The notes: a model not told the origin generated them from the letters alone. Positions 53,477-63,180 are shown, numbered from the stretch's first letter. The stretch: DNA of 64,000 bases from Maribacter spongiicola (GCF_004364165.1 NZ_SOAY01000010.1:1267098-1331097); one strand, 5' to 3'. Program-made: numbers and translations.

Positions 53477-54589
53477 ATGCACATGTCTACTAGAATACCA
53501 CATTTCGAAATTATAAGCATACTGATGCTTTGTATTCATTTTTGCGGATTCGGACAAAATTTGGTGGTGAACCCGAGCTTTGAAAAGTATAGAGATTGTC
53601 CGGTTAAACTGGGTAATCTTGAAAAGGATGTTTTAGACTGGAATATGCCTACATTGGGTTCTACAGATTATTTCAATGGTTGCAGTGTCGCCATGGGAAC
53701 TCCTGTAAATTTCAATGGGGAACAACCTGCAGATTTCGGAGAGGGTTATGTTGGTTTCTATATGTATGCACCCAACGATTACAGGGAATATATTCAAGCA
53801 AGACTGAGTTCAACATTGAAAAAAGGTGAACGGTACGCCATTTCATTTTATGTAAGTTTGGCAGAACGGTCAGATTTCGCTGTAAAAGAATTTGGCATCC
53901 GGTTTGCTGAGTTTCCTGTAGCCGTAGAAACTACCAAGGTGTTATCTGGTTTGCATTTTTCTAAGATGAAAGGAGAAGTATCCGAAGAACTAGAAATATC
54001 CTATTCCAAATATTATTCAGATGAAATTAAATGGGTGAAACTGACTACGGAGTTTGAAGCTGCTGGTACCGAAAACTATATGATTATCGGTAATTTTAAG
54101 AACAACAAACGGACACAGAAATATCAAACGAAAAGAAAAATAACCAAAGGATCTTATTACTATTTAGATATGGTTTCGGTATCGAACGTGAAATCGAAAC
54201 TTCAAAACTCAGCGGTTACAGTACTTAAACAATATGAATTGGATAGGATACATGTATTTAAAGATGTCTATTTCAATTCCAATAAGTCTAAAATTAGAGG
54301 AGAACATCAGCAAGAAATGGAGTCGCTGCTTTCTTATTTAAAAACGAATACAGCTATTGATATTGAAATTTTAGGGCATACCGATACTGTTGGATCAATT
54401 TCTTTTAATAAACGATTATCAATAAGGAGAGCTAACGAAGTTGTTGCCTATTTGACTGAAAACGGAATACATAAAAACAGAATTACGGCTCATGGCTTTG
54501 GTAGCTCGAAACCAATTTCTACCAACGAAACAGAAGCCGGTAGATTTCTCAACCGGCGTGTAGAATTTATATTGAGTAAAACCGATTAA
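53477..54589 (+). CDS. OmpA-family outer-membrane protein
   Basis: A 370-residue protein with a signal peptide (to about FGFG|QNL), an N-terminal domain starting LVVNPSFEKYRDCP (a carbohydrate-binding-like or adhesin-like beta domain common in Bacteroidetes OmpA proteins) and a C-terminal OmpA peptidoglycan-binding domain (about residues 262-368: VYFNSNKSKIRGEHQQEME, LGHTDTVGS, NKRLSIRRANEV, HGFGSSKP, NRRVEF). It anchors the outer membrane to peptidoglycan. A second ATG 6 bases downstream could also be the start. Its stop overlaps by 4 bp the convergent NIPSNAP gene. Confidence 0.92.
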   Translation: MHMSTRIPHFEIISILMLCIHFCGFGQNLVVNPSFEKYRDCPVKLGNLEKDVLDWNMPTLGSTDYFNGCSVAMGTPVNFNGEQPADFGEGYVGFYMYAPNDYREYIQARLSSTLKKGERYAISFYVSLAERSDFAVKEFGIRFAEFPVAVETTKVLSGLHFSKMKGEVSEELEISYSKYYSDEIKWVKLTTEFEAAGTENYMIIGNFKNNKRTQKYQTKRKITKGSYYYLDMVSVSNVKSKLQNSAVTVLKQYELDRIHVFKDVYFNSNKSKIRGEHQQEMESLLSYLKTNTAIDIEILGHTDTVGSISFNKRLSIRRANEVVAYLTENGIHKNRITAHGFGSSKPISTNETEAGRFLNRRVEFILSKTD

Positions 54590-55368
54590 TAATCAGAATA
54601 CTCGGTTGGGTACAATAAATCAATATCTGCATGACTGACCGTATTTAGGTATTTATCCATCACAGATATTTCTTTCCATTTGTCAGAATCAACAAAGTCT
54701 TTCCAAAGTGCATCTCTCTTTTTCATATTTGTAAAGGTTGTCATGTACATTAGGTTGGGCATTTTATCACCAGAGATGACATCGGCATAAAAAACGGCAT
54801 TGAATCCTAAATCTTCAAAAAGTTTTACTTCTCCGCCTTCATTGAACATGTCTACTTTTCTATTGTACATGGCTTCCGTTGGCCCTTCATAGCTTCTTAG
54901 TTCATATACTCTGTCAGCTCGTTCACCTTCTACTTCGCTAGGTTTCATTTTAGGCATATCTGGGAAAGCACGAAGTAGTATTGAACTTATTCTATCATAT
55001 GGTTTTTTATCATGAGTGGCATGTATATATGCAGCGCCAGCCGAAAGATGGGTTTTGTCTACCGCCAACATGGCTTCTAGCTTATCAAATTCAGCCAAAG
55101 ATTGAAATGGAATTAGCACATAAATTTTATCACTGGCTTTAAACTTGTCGGGTCTAACTTTGAATACTCCGATATTATCAATACCCATTCTTTTTAAAGC
55201 AGGCATATAGGCGTTCTCTAAATAGCCATCGACCATTTTTTCTTGTGTATCACTTTTAATGGTGTAGGTTTTTAGTTCGTAGTACTCTTTTTCTTGTGCT
55301 AAGCTTGAAAAAGAAGTTATTGCTGCAAGCAAAAATAGAAGTATTGGTATAGGGAATTTATTTTTCAT
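54586..55368 (-). CDS. Exported NIPSNAP-family protein
   Basis: A 260-residue protein with a signal peptide (cleavage near SLA|QEK) and two dimeric-barrel NIPSNAP modules: YYELKTYTIKSDTQEKMVDGYLENAYMPALKRMG and VYELRSYEGPTEAMYNRKVDMFNEGGEVKLFEDLGF. The family is widespread and of uncertain function. Its 3' end overlaps the OmpA gene by 4 bp, tail to tail. Confidence 0.92.
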   Translation of the reverse strand: MKNKFPIPILLFLLAAITSFSSLAQEKEYYELKTYTIKSDTQEKMVDGYLENAYMPALKRMGIDNIGVFKVRPDKFKASDKIYVLIPFQSLAEFDKLEAMLAVDKTHLSAGAAYIHATHDKKPYDRISSILLRAFPDMPKMKPSEVEGERADRVYELRSYEGPTEAMYNRKVDMFNEGGEVKLFEDLGFNAVFYADVISGDKMPNLMYMTTFTNMKKRDALWKDFVDSDKWKEISVMDKYLNTVSHADIDLLYPTEYSDY

Positions 55369-55685
55369 GTATTCTGATTTGTTTTTCGGTAAACAAGTTA
55401 ATGATAAATTAAGTGAATGCTATACTAGACTTTATTGCTTACAACATTTCTATGTTAAACACCTTGTTAAATTTACCAAAGAACCCTTTTCATGTTTGTT
55501 GTTCTAATTGATGATTTGATTTTTGATATAGGAATCAAAATACGTTTATCGAGTCTTTTCTTTTTTAATTATCAGTTTTAGAAAAGGTGATATTCGACAG
55601 TAAAAAAAATCATTTTTAACTTTATTGGTTAACATCTTGCTGTTCAAGTAGAAATCAATTTATCTTTACATAAAACACTACAAAA
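55369..55685. other. Intergenic stretch with the promoter of the NYN gene
   Basis: 317 bases, no gene. A likely promoter for the NYN gene is TTG (55637-55639), 21 bases, then TATCTTTA (55661-55668; 7 of 8 to the -7 consensus). No other structure was recognised. Confidence 0.5.
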
Positions 55686-56447
55686 ATGGATTTGAATTTA
55701 GCAGTATTGATAGATGGTGATAATATACCGTCTGCCTATGTAAAAGAAATGATGGAAGAAATTGCTAAATACGGTAACCCTACAATAAAACGTATCTATG
55801 GTGATTGGACCAACCCAAGATTAGGAAAATGGAAAAATGTACTGCTTGAAAATGCCATTACACCTATTCAACAATACGGCTATACGCAAGGTAAGAATGC
55901 AACAGACTCTGCCATGATTATAGATGCTATGGATATTCTGTATGCCGGTAAGGTCAACGGATTCTGTATTGTTAGCAGTGATAGTGATTTTACGCGTTTG
56001 GCTACACGATTAAGAGAAGCAGGTATGCAGGTATTTGGTATTGGCGAGCGAAAAACTCCTAATCCTTTTATCGTAGCTTGTGATAAATTCATTTATATAG
56101 AAATTCTTAAAGGTAGATCAGAAGAAGAAACATCAGATGCTACAGATAAAACTCCCGCAGAAAAGAATACGGTCGATAAAATTACACCTAAAGCATTACG
56201 CTTTATTTCAACAACTATTGACGATGTTGCTGATGATGACGGTTGGGCATTTTTAGGTGATGTTGGTAGCTTGCTACAGAAGAAACAGCCAAATTTCGAT
56301 TCTCGTAACTACGGCTTTCAAAAATTGACTCCGCTAATTAATTCTATTCCTCATTTTGAGATAGAAAGAAGAGAAGATTCTAAGGGGCGTAAAAAATTGA
56401 TTTACGTAAAAATTAAGGAGAAGGCGAATTCTAAATCCAAAAAGTAA
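55686..56447 (+). CDS. NYN-domain (LabA/DUF88) protein with OST-HTH/LOTUS domain
   Basis: A 253-residue protein. The N-terminal NYN (PIN-like) nuclease domain has the acidic site residues in LAVLIDGDNIP, DSAMIIDAMDIL and IVSSDSDF. After a charged linker (about residues 140-165) comes an OST-HTH/LOTUS domain (FLGDVGSLLQKKQPNFDSRNYGFQKLTPLINSIPHFEI), an RNA-binding module. The combination is expected to recognise and perhaps cleave structured RNA in the cytosol. Single gene with its own promoter. Confidence 0.93.
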   Translation: MDLNLAVLIDGDNIPSAYVKEMMEEIAKYGNPTIKRIYGDWTNPRLGKWKNVLLENAITPIQQYGYTQGKNATDSAMIIDAMDILYAGKVNGFCIVSSDSDFTRLATRLREAGMQVFGIGERKTPNPFIVACDKFIYIEILKGRSEEETSDATDKTPAEKNTVDKITPKALRFISTTIDDVADDDGWAFLGDVGSLLQKKQPNFDSRNYGFQKLTPLINSIPHFEIERREDSKGRKKLIYVKIKEKANSKSKK

Positions 56448-56490
56448 ACGTTTTCTGATATTCCGTAAAATAGACTTCATTGCATAGTAT

Positions 56491-56498
56491 TAGTTTTG
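56491..56498 (+). promoter_or_regulatory. -7 promoter element (TAGTTTTG)
   Basis: Perfect TAnnTTTG match, 26 bases before the DUF885 gene start at 56525; it supports that start over the upstream in-frame ATG at 56480, which lies before the promoter. Confidence 0.6.
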
Positions 56499-56524
56499 TA
56501 TTTTTCAGTACAAATTCTACTATT

Positions 56525-58339
56525 ATGATTCGTACACTTTGGCTTGTATTATTCGTTGCTGTAATTACTTCATGCAAAGAAGCTCCAAAAAAAGAACAGA
56601 CCGCCACAACGAAACCTATTGCAGAAGTTTTTACCGAGTTTTATGAGTTTAAGAAAAGCATCAACCCTATAGAAGCTACCAAAGCTGGTTTTTCGGCATA
56701 TAATGATACTATAGCCAATTATATTTCTGACGATTATATTTTACATTTAAAAGATCGATACTCTTATTTTTTAGATGAATTAAATAAATACGATTCCACA
56801 AACGTTAGTGCTGCCGATTATATGAGCATGCGTGTTATGCAGTGGGATTGTACGGTGAAGTTAGAAGGGGTTATGAACCCCGTAGTAACCGTTGCTTCGC
56901 CCATCTACGATTTGCCAAATTTTGAGTTAATGCCACTTTTTCAAATACAATCGTTGCATTTGTATGTTGCTCAGTTGGCGGGTGGTACAAGTGTACAGCC
57001 GTTTAATAGTATTAACGATTATAATAATTGGTTACGTAGGTTAGAAGATTACTTGATATTTTTAGATACTTCTATTGAGAAGATGAAGATTGGTATGGAT
57101 AAAGGGGTGGTGATACCAAAAGTGCTGACCTTAAAAATGATGCCACAGATACAGTCGTTTATTGATGTTCCGCTTGAAGAAAATCTGTTTTATCAGCCAA
57201 TAATGAATTTCCCAGACGGACTTTCTGATGTTGATATGGACATTCTACAAAGTAATTATGAAGATTTCATTCAAGAAAAACTCACCCCTAAATATGTAGA
57301 ATTAAATCAGTTTTTAACCGAGGTATATTTACCTGCTTGTAGAGATACAGACGGATTGTTAGCGCTTCCCAACGGAAAAGAAACCTATCAATATTTAATA
57401 AAATTGCACACCACTACAAACATGAATGCTGATGAAATTCATGAATTAGGTTTGTCTGAAGTAGCTCGTATTTCTAAAGAAATGGAAGTAGTAAAAAATA
57501 AAATAGGGTTTAAAGGCGATTTAAAATCATTCTTCAATTCGCTGCGTAATAAAAAAGAACTGATGCCTTTTTCAAAACCAGAAGAAGTCATTGAAAGTTT
57601 TAATGCGATAAATGACCGTATTGCTTTACGTATAGATTCTTTGTTTGCGCTAACGCCAAAAGCTGGTTTTAATGTGCGCAGAACAGAAGCTTTTAGAGAA
57701 GCATCGGCAAGTGCAGAATATGTGCCAGGATCAAAAGATGGGTCGAGAGCGGGTATTTTCTATGTCCCTATTCCTGATGTGAAGAGTTATAATATGGTGC
57801 ATGATGAAGCTTTGTTTTTACATGAAGCCATACCTGGGCATCACTTTCAATTAAGTTTACAGCAAGAGAATAATGAACTTCCGGAGTTTTTGCATCCTGA
57901 GAGTATGGGTGTATTTGTAGAAGGTTGGGCGTTATATGCGGAATCTTTAGGAAAGGAATTAGGGATATACACCGACCCTTATCAGTACTTCGGTATGTTG
58001 AGTATGGAGATGCATAGAGCAATTCGCTTAGTAGTCGACACAGGTATTCATGCAAAAGGTTGGTCTAGAGAAAAAGCCATTCAATATTCATTGGATAATG
58101 AAGCTGAATCTGAAGAAAGTATTATTGCTGAAATAGAGCGTTATATGGCAACCCCAGGGCAAGCTTTATCTTATAAAATAGGTCAATTAAAGATTCGAGA
58201 ATTAAGAACGAAGGCTGAAAAAGCCTTGGGAGATAGATTTGATATTAGAAAATTTCATAGTCAAGTTTTAGACTCAGGTAGTTTACCTTTGATCTTGTTG
58301 GAAGAAAAAATAAATTATTGGATTGCTCAGCAAGAATAG
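56525..58339 (+). CDS. DUF885-family lipoprotein (metallopeptidase-like)
   Basis: A 604-residue lipoprotein (AVITSCKEAP, Cys16) with a DUF885 domain covering the rest. The HEAIPGHHFQ motif (HExxxGHH) with EGWALYAE downstream is the zinc-peptidase signature of this family, which includes probable dipeptidyl carboxypeptidases. Periplasmic. The start at 56525 gives the lipobox and follows the promoter at 56491. Next genes follow on the same strand after 81 and 99 bp. Confidence 0.92.
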   Translation: MIRTLWLVLFVAVITSCKEAPKKEQTATTKPIAEVFTEFYEFKKSINPIEATKAGFSAYNDTIANYISDDYILHLKDRYSYFLDELNKYDSTNVSAADYMSMRVMQWDCTVKLEGVMNPVVTVASPIYDLPNFELMPLFQIQSLHLYVAQLAGGTSVQPFNSINDYNNWLRRLEDYLIFLDTSIEKMKIGMDKGVVIPKVLTLKMMPQIQSFIDVPLEENLFYQPIMNFPDGLSDVDMDILQSNYEDFIQEKLTPKYVELNQFLTEVYLPACRDTDGLLALPNGKETYQYLIKLHTTTNMNADEIHELGLSEVARISKEMEVVKNKIGFKGDLKSFFNSLRNKKELMPFSKPEEVIESFNAINDRIALRIDSLFALTPKAGFNVRRTEAFREASASAEYVPGSKDGSRAGIFYVPIPDVKSYNMVHDEALFLHEAIPGHHFQLSLQQENNELPEFLHPESMGVFVEGWALYAESLGKELGIYTDPYQYFGMLSMEMHRAIRLVVDTGIHAKGWSREKAIQYSLDNEAESEESIIAEIERYMATPGQALSYKIGQLKIRELRTKAEKALGDRFDIRKFHSQVLDSGSLPLILLEEKINYWIAQQE

Positions 58340-58420
58340 TAACGTAGTAAAAGCCTGACAATTATTTAAAATATTAATATAATATTGACGTTTAGGATAG
58401 ATACTTAAACACCACCATTA

Positions 58421-58849
58421 ATGAAATTCACGCATTTTATACTTCAATCCGCACTATTGATTTTAGTTTTTTGTTCCTTTTCTGCAGTAAAATTAGATGT
58501 TACAGAAATAACTAGTCAACAACTTATAGGACAAACAGTTGTGAACGACGCTGTGTTAGGAGTATGGAATTATCGTATGTCTAATGTAGATGCGCCGTAT
58601 GAAAAAGGGGTGTTTTTTATTACCAAGAATAAAGATTCTTATGAGGTAGCTGTTAAATTAAGTACCGGTATGCTTACTGGTCAAGATGTGGTAGCAAGTG
58701 ATAAGGGTATTAATTTTAATGTGAATTTTGAAGGCTTAAAGCGCGTTTCTTTTGTACTAATGGTAGAAGAAGATAAAATTATGGGAGAAACTTATTCTGC
58801 CATTGGTACCAGTGAGATTTTGGGTGTTCGCCAAAAACCGGTTGAATAA
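58421..58849 (+). CDS. Small exported protein of unknown function
   Basis: A 142-residue protein with a signal peptide (about residues 1-22) and a beta-rich mature part (VLGVWNYRMSNVDAPYEKGVFFITKNKDSYEVAVKL...) resembling in outline a lipocalin-like small barrel. No named family recognised. It lies between the DUF885 lipoprotein and the amidohydrolase, same strand. Confidence 0.78.
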   Translation: MKFTHFILQSALLILVFCSFSAVKLDVTEITSQQLIGQTVVNDAVLGVWNYRMSNVDAPYEKGVFFITKNKDSYEVAVKLSTGMLTGQDVVASDKGINFNVNFEGLKRVSFVLMVEEDKIMGETYSAIGTSEILGVRQKPVE

Positions 58850-58948
58850 AGACTTAAATCTTTCCAAAAAAATACTTAGTTTTCAGTAATTATTTAAAGA
58901 GGTACTTATAGCCTTATTTGACGATTTTACTAACTAACTATTTTTGTT

Positions 58949-60574
58949 TTGAAAAAACTACTTCCAATTTTACTCGTATTATTATCTGGTTGCGAACTCA
59001 TGAAAGAGAAAGTCGACCTTGTAATCGTAAATGCAAAAGTCTATACTGTAGATGATGCTTTTTCTGAAGCTCAGGCATTTGCTGTGCAAGATGGTAAGTT
59101 TATTGCTGTTGGTACTACAGAAGAAATTCGTGATGTTTATACATCAGACCAAATAATCGATGCCGATGGTAGAGCAATAACACCAGGTTTAATAGATGCC
59201 CATTGCCATTTTTACGGATTAGGACTTACCCAGCAATTGGTAGATTTAGTCGGTACTAAAAGCTTTGATGAAGTATTGGAGCGCGTTCAAGCTTTTCATG
59301 CAGCTAACCCAAAGTCTTTTCTTAGAGGTAGAGGTTGGGATCAGAATGATTGGGAAATAAAAGAATTTCCGACAAAAGCACAGTTAGATACCATTTTTCC
59401 TGATATACCCGTTGCATTAGAACGTGTAGACGGTCATGCATATTTGGTGAACCAAAAAGCATTGGACATGGCAGGTATAGACTGGGGCACCAAGGTTGAG
59501 GGTGGTGAAATTGTAAAAAAATGGGAAAATGGCTATTCTGGTATTACCGGTATTTTAGTCGATAACCCAATGTCACTTATAGATAGTATTATGCCAGCAC
59601 CGTCTCTAGAAGATAAAATTAGGGCGTTAAAAGATGCGGAAAGAATTAGCCTGAACCATGGACTAACAACTGTAAATGATGCAGGGTTAGACCGAAACAC
59701 TATTGAGTTGATTGATAGCTTACAGCAGGCAGGTGAATTATCTATTAGAATTTACGCCATGGTAAGTAACAATAAGAAAGATGTAGATTACTTTATAAAT
59801 AAAGGACCCATAAAAACAGATCGATTGAATGTGCGATCTGTAAAAGTATATGGTGACGGAGCTTTAGGTTCTAGAGGAGCTGCTTTAAAAGAAGAATATA
59901 GTGATTTGCCAGAGCATTTCGGGGCGATGATTACTCCCGTTGCAGATATCGAAGCTTTGGCTAAAAAACTGGCGAATTCAGAATATCAAATGAATACACA
60001 TGCCATTGGCGACTCTGCTAATATTGCCGTATTAAGAGCTTATAAAAACGTATTGCAAGGCAAGTCTGATAGACGATGGAAAATTGAACATGCACAAGTA
60101 TTGACCGAGGGCGATTTCGATTATTTTGCAGATGGTATTATCCCGTCTGTACAACCTACACATGCCACTAGCGATATGTATTGGGCAGAAGATCGTTTAG
60201 GGGAAAGAGTAAAAGGGGCTTATGCCTACAAAACATTATTGAAGAAAGCAGGAACAATTGCACTAGGTACCGATTTTCCGGTGGAAAATGTGAGTCCGTT
60301 TTTGACATTCTATGCAGCAGTAGCAAGACAAGATACAAGCGGATACCCAAAAGGAGGTTTTCAAATGGAAGAAGCTTTGTCTAGAGAAGAAACCTTAAAA
60401 GGAATGACCATTTGGGCAGCGTATTCCAATTTTGAAGAAAACGAAAAAGGGAGTATAGAACCTGGTAAGGTCGCAGATTTTGTCATTTATGATAAAGATA
60501 TGATGACAGTACCGGTCGAAGAAATACCTACTATTCGTGCCGAGCAGACTTTTGTAAACGGTATCGTTCGATAA
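58949..60574 (+). CDS. YtcJ-like amidohydrolase lipoprotein, TTG start
   Basis: A 541-residue amidohydrolase with a lipoprotein signal (LLSGCELM, Cys15). Metal-dependent hydrolase motifs are DAHCHFYG (HxH), the catalytic region around FLRGRGWDQNDW, THAIGD, EHAQVL and GTDFPVENVSP. It is related to YtcJ/NfdA-type enzymes, which deformylate or hydrolyse amides. The start is TTG at 58949: the frame upstream is closed at 58931-58933 with no ATG or GTG between, and the next ATG comes after the lipobox Cys. Ends at a bidirectional terminator. Confidence 0.92.
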   Translation: MKKLLPILLVLLSGCELMKEKVDLVIVNAKVYTVDDAFSEAQAFAVQDGKFIAVGTTEEIRDVYTSDQIIDADGRAITPGLIDAHCHFYGLGLTQQLVDLVGTKSFDEVLERVQAFHAANPKSFLRGRGWDQNDWEIKEFPTKAQLDTIFPDIPVALERVDGHAYLVNQKALDMAGIDWGTKVEGGEIVKKWENGYSGITGILVDNPMSLIDSIMPAPSLEDKIRALKDAERISLNHGLTTVNDAGLDRNTIELIDSLQQAGELSIRIYAMVSNNKKDVDYFINKGPIKTDRLNVRSVKVYGDGALGSRGAALKEEYSDLPEHFGAMITPVADIEALAKKLANSEYQMNTHAIGDSANIAVLRAYKNVLQGKSDRRWKIEHAQVLTEGDFDYFADGIIPSVQPTHATSDMYWAEDRLGERVKGAYAYKTLLKKAGTIALGTDFPVENVSPFLTFYAAVARQDTSGYPKGGFQMEEALSREETLKGMTIWAAYSNFEENEKGSIEPGKVADFVIYDKDMMTVPVEEIPTIRAEQTFVNGIVR

Positions 60575-60587
60575 AAGATAAAAGTTC

Positions 60588-60622
60588 AAAAAAAAACCTC
60601 GGTCAATGACCGAGGTTTTTTT
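60588..60622. terminator. Bidirectional terminator
   Basis: AACCTCGGTCA pairs perfectly with TGACCGAGGTT, with an A-run before and a seven-T run after, so it can end both the amidohydrolase (+) and the convergent DUF2911 gene (-). Confidence 0.92.
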
Positions 60623-60640
60623 ATTATATCGTGTTTCTAA

Positions 60641-61180
60641 TTACATAGTAATTGGAACAGCAACTCTTGTTTTGTCCCAACCCATTACTAATTGAGCACC
60701 GTCGTTAGCTTCTTTGAAAGCGATAGAAAATTCTTCAAGCGACGCATCATCAGAACCGTTAGGTACAGTTACACGAGCAACATCAGAAGCTTCATCGTAG
60801 AAATAAGAACCCCATTGGTTTAAGTTTTTATTCAAAATAACTGTCCATTCATCTGCACCAGGTATCGTGAATAAAGAATAGGTTCCAGCTTTAACATCTT
60901 TACCGCCGAATTTTACATCCTTATAAAATGTAATTTCAGGAGCTTCATTTGCTCCTGTTCTCCATACTTTTCCTGTTGGAGCTAATTCTTCCATAGAACG
61001 ACCTTTTAATTGTGGTCTTCCGTAAATAATACGAACTGCCTTTTCAGATACTTTGTAATCTGTAGGGTAAGCAGCCATATCCATAGGGCTTTTGTCGATT
61101 CCAGAAAAGTCTTGAGCCGATACCGAAGTTGTTAAAACTAAGGCGAACATAAGTGTTGCAAGTGTAAATACTTTTTTCAT
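60641..61180 (-). CDS. Exported DUF2911-family protein
   Basis: A 179-residue protein with a signal peptide (cleavage near VSA|QDF) and a DUF2911 domain (VRIIYGRPQLKGRSMEELAPTGKVWRTGANEAPEITFYKDV...AGTYSLFTIPG). The family is Bacteroidetes-rich, periplasmic and of unknown function. The start at 61180 (MKKVFTL) is preferred over an ATG two codons upstream. Its promoter region carries an inverted repeat nearly identical to the TetR operators at 5800 and 6420, suggesting control by that distant TetR protein. Confidence 0.9.
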   Translation of the reverse strand: MKKVFTLATLMFALVLTTSVSAQDFSGIDKSPMDMAAYPTDYKVSEKAVRIIYGRPQLKGRSMEELAPTGKVWRTGANEAPEITFYKDVKFGGKDVKAGTYSLFTIPGADEWTVILNKNLNQWGSYFYDEASDVARVTVPNGSDDASLEEFSIAFKEANDGAQLVMGWDKTRVAVPITM

Positions 61181-61206
61181 AATCATTATTTTGGTTTTCT
61201 AGGTCA

Positions 61207-61227
61207 TAAAACTAAGCAGTTCCTTAC
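61207..61227 (-). promoter_or_regulatory. TetR-operator-like repeat over the DUF2911 promoter
   Basis: Read on the minus strand, GTAAGGA-AC-TGCTTAG is followed directly by TTTTA, so TAGTTTTA forms a -7 element (7 of 8). The TetR promoter at 5800-5820 has the same right arm and overlap (TGCTTAG then TTTTG). It matches the perfect repeat at 6420-6435 at 14 of 16 positions; the left arm is degenerate. Confidence 0.55.
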
Positions 61228-61425
61228 AGTACTATTAATAAAAAGTAGTTAAATTTTTAATTGTTTCATTTCATCACGTTTTAAAGATGAATTAGATGCT
61301 ATATATGTCAAATAGAACTTAAAATACATTTTATTATTACAATATGTAAGTATAATATACATATGTGTTTGTTAATTGAAACAATAAAATGATATTTGTA
61401 TTCGAAATGATATAATAATTAGATT

Positions 61426-63099
61426 ATGTGTGGAATAGTATGTGCATTTGATGTTAAGGAAAGTACCGATGTACTTAGACCTCAACTTTTAGAAATGTCG
61501 AAGAAAATAAGACATAGAGGTCCAGATTGGAGTGGTATCTATGCAGATGATAAAGCCATATTGGCGCATGAGCGTTTGGCTATTGTAGATCCGGCTTCTG
61601 GTAAACAGCCATTATTGAGTCCGAATGGTAAATTGATACTTGCGGCTAATGGTGAAATATATAATCATAGAGAGTTACGTAAGCAATTTGAAGGCAAATA
61701 CGATTTTAAAACAGAGTCTGACTGTGAGGTAATATTGGCTTTGTATCAAGAAAAAGGAGTTGACTTCTTAGATGAATTGAACGGTATTTTCGGTTTCACT
61801 ATTTATGATGCTGAAAAAGATGAATATTTTGTTGCTCGTGACCATATGGGTATTATTCCTTTATACATGGGATGGGATAAAAACGGAACGTTCTACGTAG
61901 CATCAGAATTAAAGGCGTTAGAAGGTACGTGTACTAAAATAGAATTATTTCCTCCAGGACATTATTTACATAGTTCTGATGGTCAATTAAAAAAATGGTA
62001 CACTAGAGATTGGATGGAGTATGATGCCGTTAAAGATAACGCAACAAGCATTCAAGAAGTTAAAGAAGCTTTAGAGGCTGCAGTTCACAGACAATTAATG
62101 TCTGATGTACCTTATGGTGTATTGTTATCAGGTGGTTTGGATTCTTCTGTAACCTCTGCCATTGCTAAAAAATACGCGCAAAAAAGAGTTGAAAGTGGTG
62201 ATACTGTAGATGCATGGTACCCACAATTACACTCGTTCTCTGTTGGTTTAGAAGGTTCACCAGATTTGGCAGCTGCAAAAAAAGTTGCTGATCATATCGG
62301 TACCGTACATCACGAAATTAAGTTTACTATACAAGAAGGTTTAGATGCTATAAAAGATGTTATTTATAACATAGAAACTTATGATATTACGACCATTCGT
62401 TCTTCTACGCCTATGTATTTAATGGCAAGGGTTATTAAATCGATGGGTATTAAAATGGTATTGTCTGGTGAAGGTGCAGATGAGCTGTTCGGAGGGTACT
62501 TGTATTTTCATAAAGCCCCAAATGCACAAGAGTTTCATGAAGAAACTGTGCGTAAATTAAGTAAGTTACATATGTATGATTGTTTAAGAGCTAATAAAAG
62601 TTTAGCTGCTTGGGGAATAGAAGGGCGTGTACCATTTTTGGATAAAGAGTTTATGGATGTTGCTATGCGCATCAACCCTAAAGATAAAATGATTAACGGC
62701 GAACGTATGGAGAAATGGGTAGTTCGTAAGGCGTTTGAAGATATGATTCCTGAAAGTGTTGCTTGGAGACAAAAAGAACAATTCAGCGACGGTGTTGGTT
62801 ACAGTTGGATCGATACCTTAAAAGAATTGGTGAACAACGAGATTACCGACGAGCAAATAAAGAATGCGGCGTTTCGTTTTCCTATCAATACACCGTTAAA
62901 CAAAGAAGAGTATTATTATAGAACGATTTTTGAAGGGCATTTTCCTAGTGATGCAGCAGCATTAAGCGTACCACAAGAAGCAAGTGTAGCTTGTAGTACT
63001 GCTATAGCTTTAGAATGGGATGAAGCATTTAGAAATATGAATGACCCTTCTGGTAGAGCAATAGCCAACGTGCACAGTGAAGCATACATTAAACAATAG
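61426..63099 (+). CDS. asnB: Asparagine synthase B, glutamine-hydrolysing
   Basis: A 557-residue class II amidotransferase. The N-terminal Cys2 (MCGIVCAF) is the glutaminase nucleophile, with HRGPDWSG and NGEIYNHREL. The synthetase domain has the ATP PP-loop LLSGGLDSS and VLSGEGADELFGGY. It converts aspartate, glutamine and ATP to asparagine. The synthetase domain and length are those of E. coli AsnB. Single gene; GATATTTG (7 of 8 to the -7 element) lies about 30 bases upstream, and a bidirectional terminator follows. Confidence 0.96.
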   Translation: MCGIVCAFDVKESTDVLRPQLLEMSKKIRHRGPDWSGIYADDKAILAHERLAIVDPASGKQPLLSPNGKLILAANGEIYNHRELRKQFEGKYDFKTESDCEVILALYQEKGVDFLDELNGIFGFTIYDAEKDEYFVARDHMGIIPLYMGWDKNGTFYVASELKALEGTCTKIELFPPGHYLHSSDGQLKKWYTRDWMEYDAVKDNATSIQEVKEALEAAVHRQLMSDVPYGVLLSGGLDSSVTSAIAKKYAQKRVESGDTVDAWYPQLHSFSVGLEGSPDLAAAKKVADHIGTVHHEIKFTIQEGLDAIKDVIYNIETYDITTIRSSTPMYLMARVIKSMGIKMVLSGEGADELFGGYLYFHKAPNAQEFHEETVRKLSKLHMYDCLRANKSLAAWGIEGRVPFLDKEFMDVAMRINPKDKMINGERMEKWVVRKAFEDMIPESVAWRQKEQFSDGVGYSWIDTLKELVNNEITDEQIKNAAFRFPINTPLNKEEYYYRTIFEGHFPSDAAALSVPQEASVACSTAIALEWDEAFRNMNDPSGRAIANVHSEAYIKQ

Positions 63100-63126
63100 G
63101 GTTTGAATTAGTCATTTTATCTATTG

Positions 63127-63167
63127 TAAAAACCCCGTCTATTTTGTAGACGGGGTTACTTTTTTTA
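63127..63167. terminator. Bidirectional terminator between asnB and the CsbD gene
   Basis: AACCCCGTCT pairs perfectly with AGACGGGGTT around a short T-rich loop. T-runs follow on the + strand (63160-63166), and an A-run precedes, which is a T-run for the minus strand. Confidence 0.9.
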
Positions 63168-63180
63168 GATTTTAGATAAA

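Noticed and set aside
60181-60384. Small + strand frame inside the amidohydrolase gene
   Set aside because: Out of frame within a certain gene, Arg/Ser-rich, no start context.
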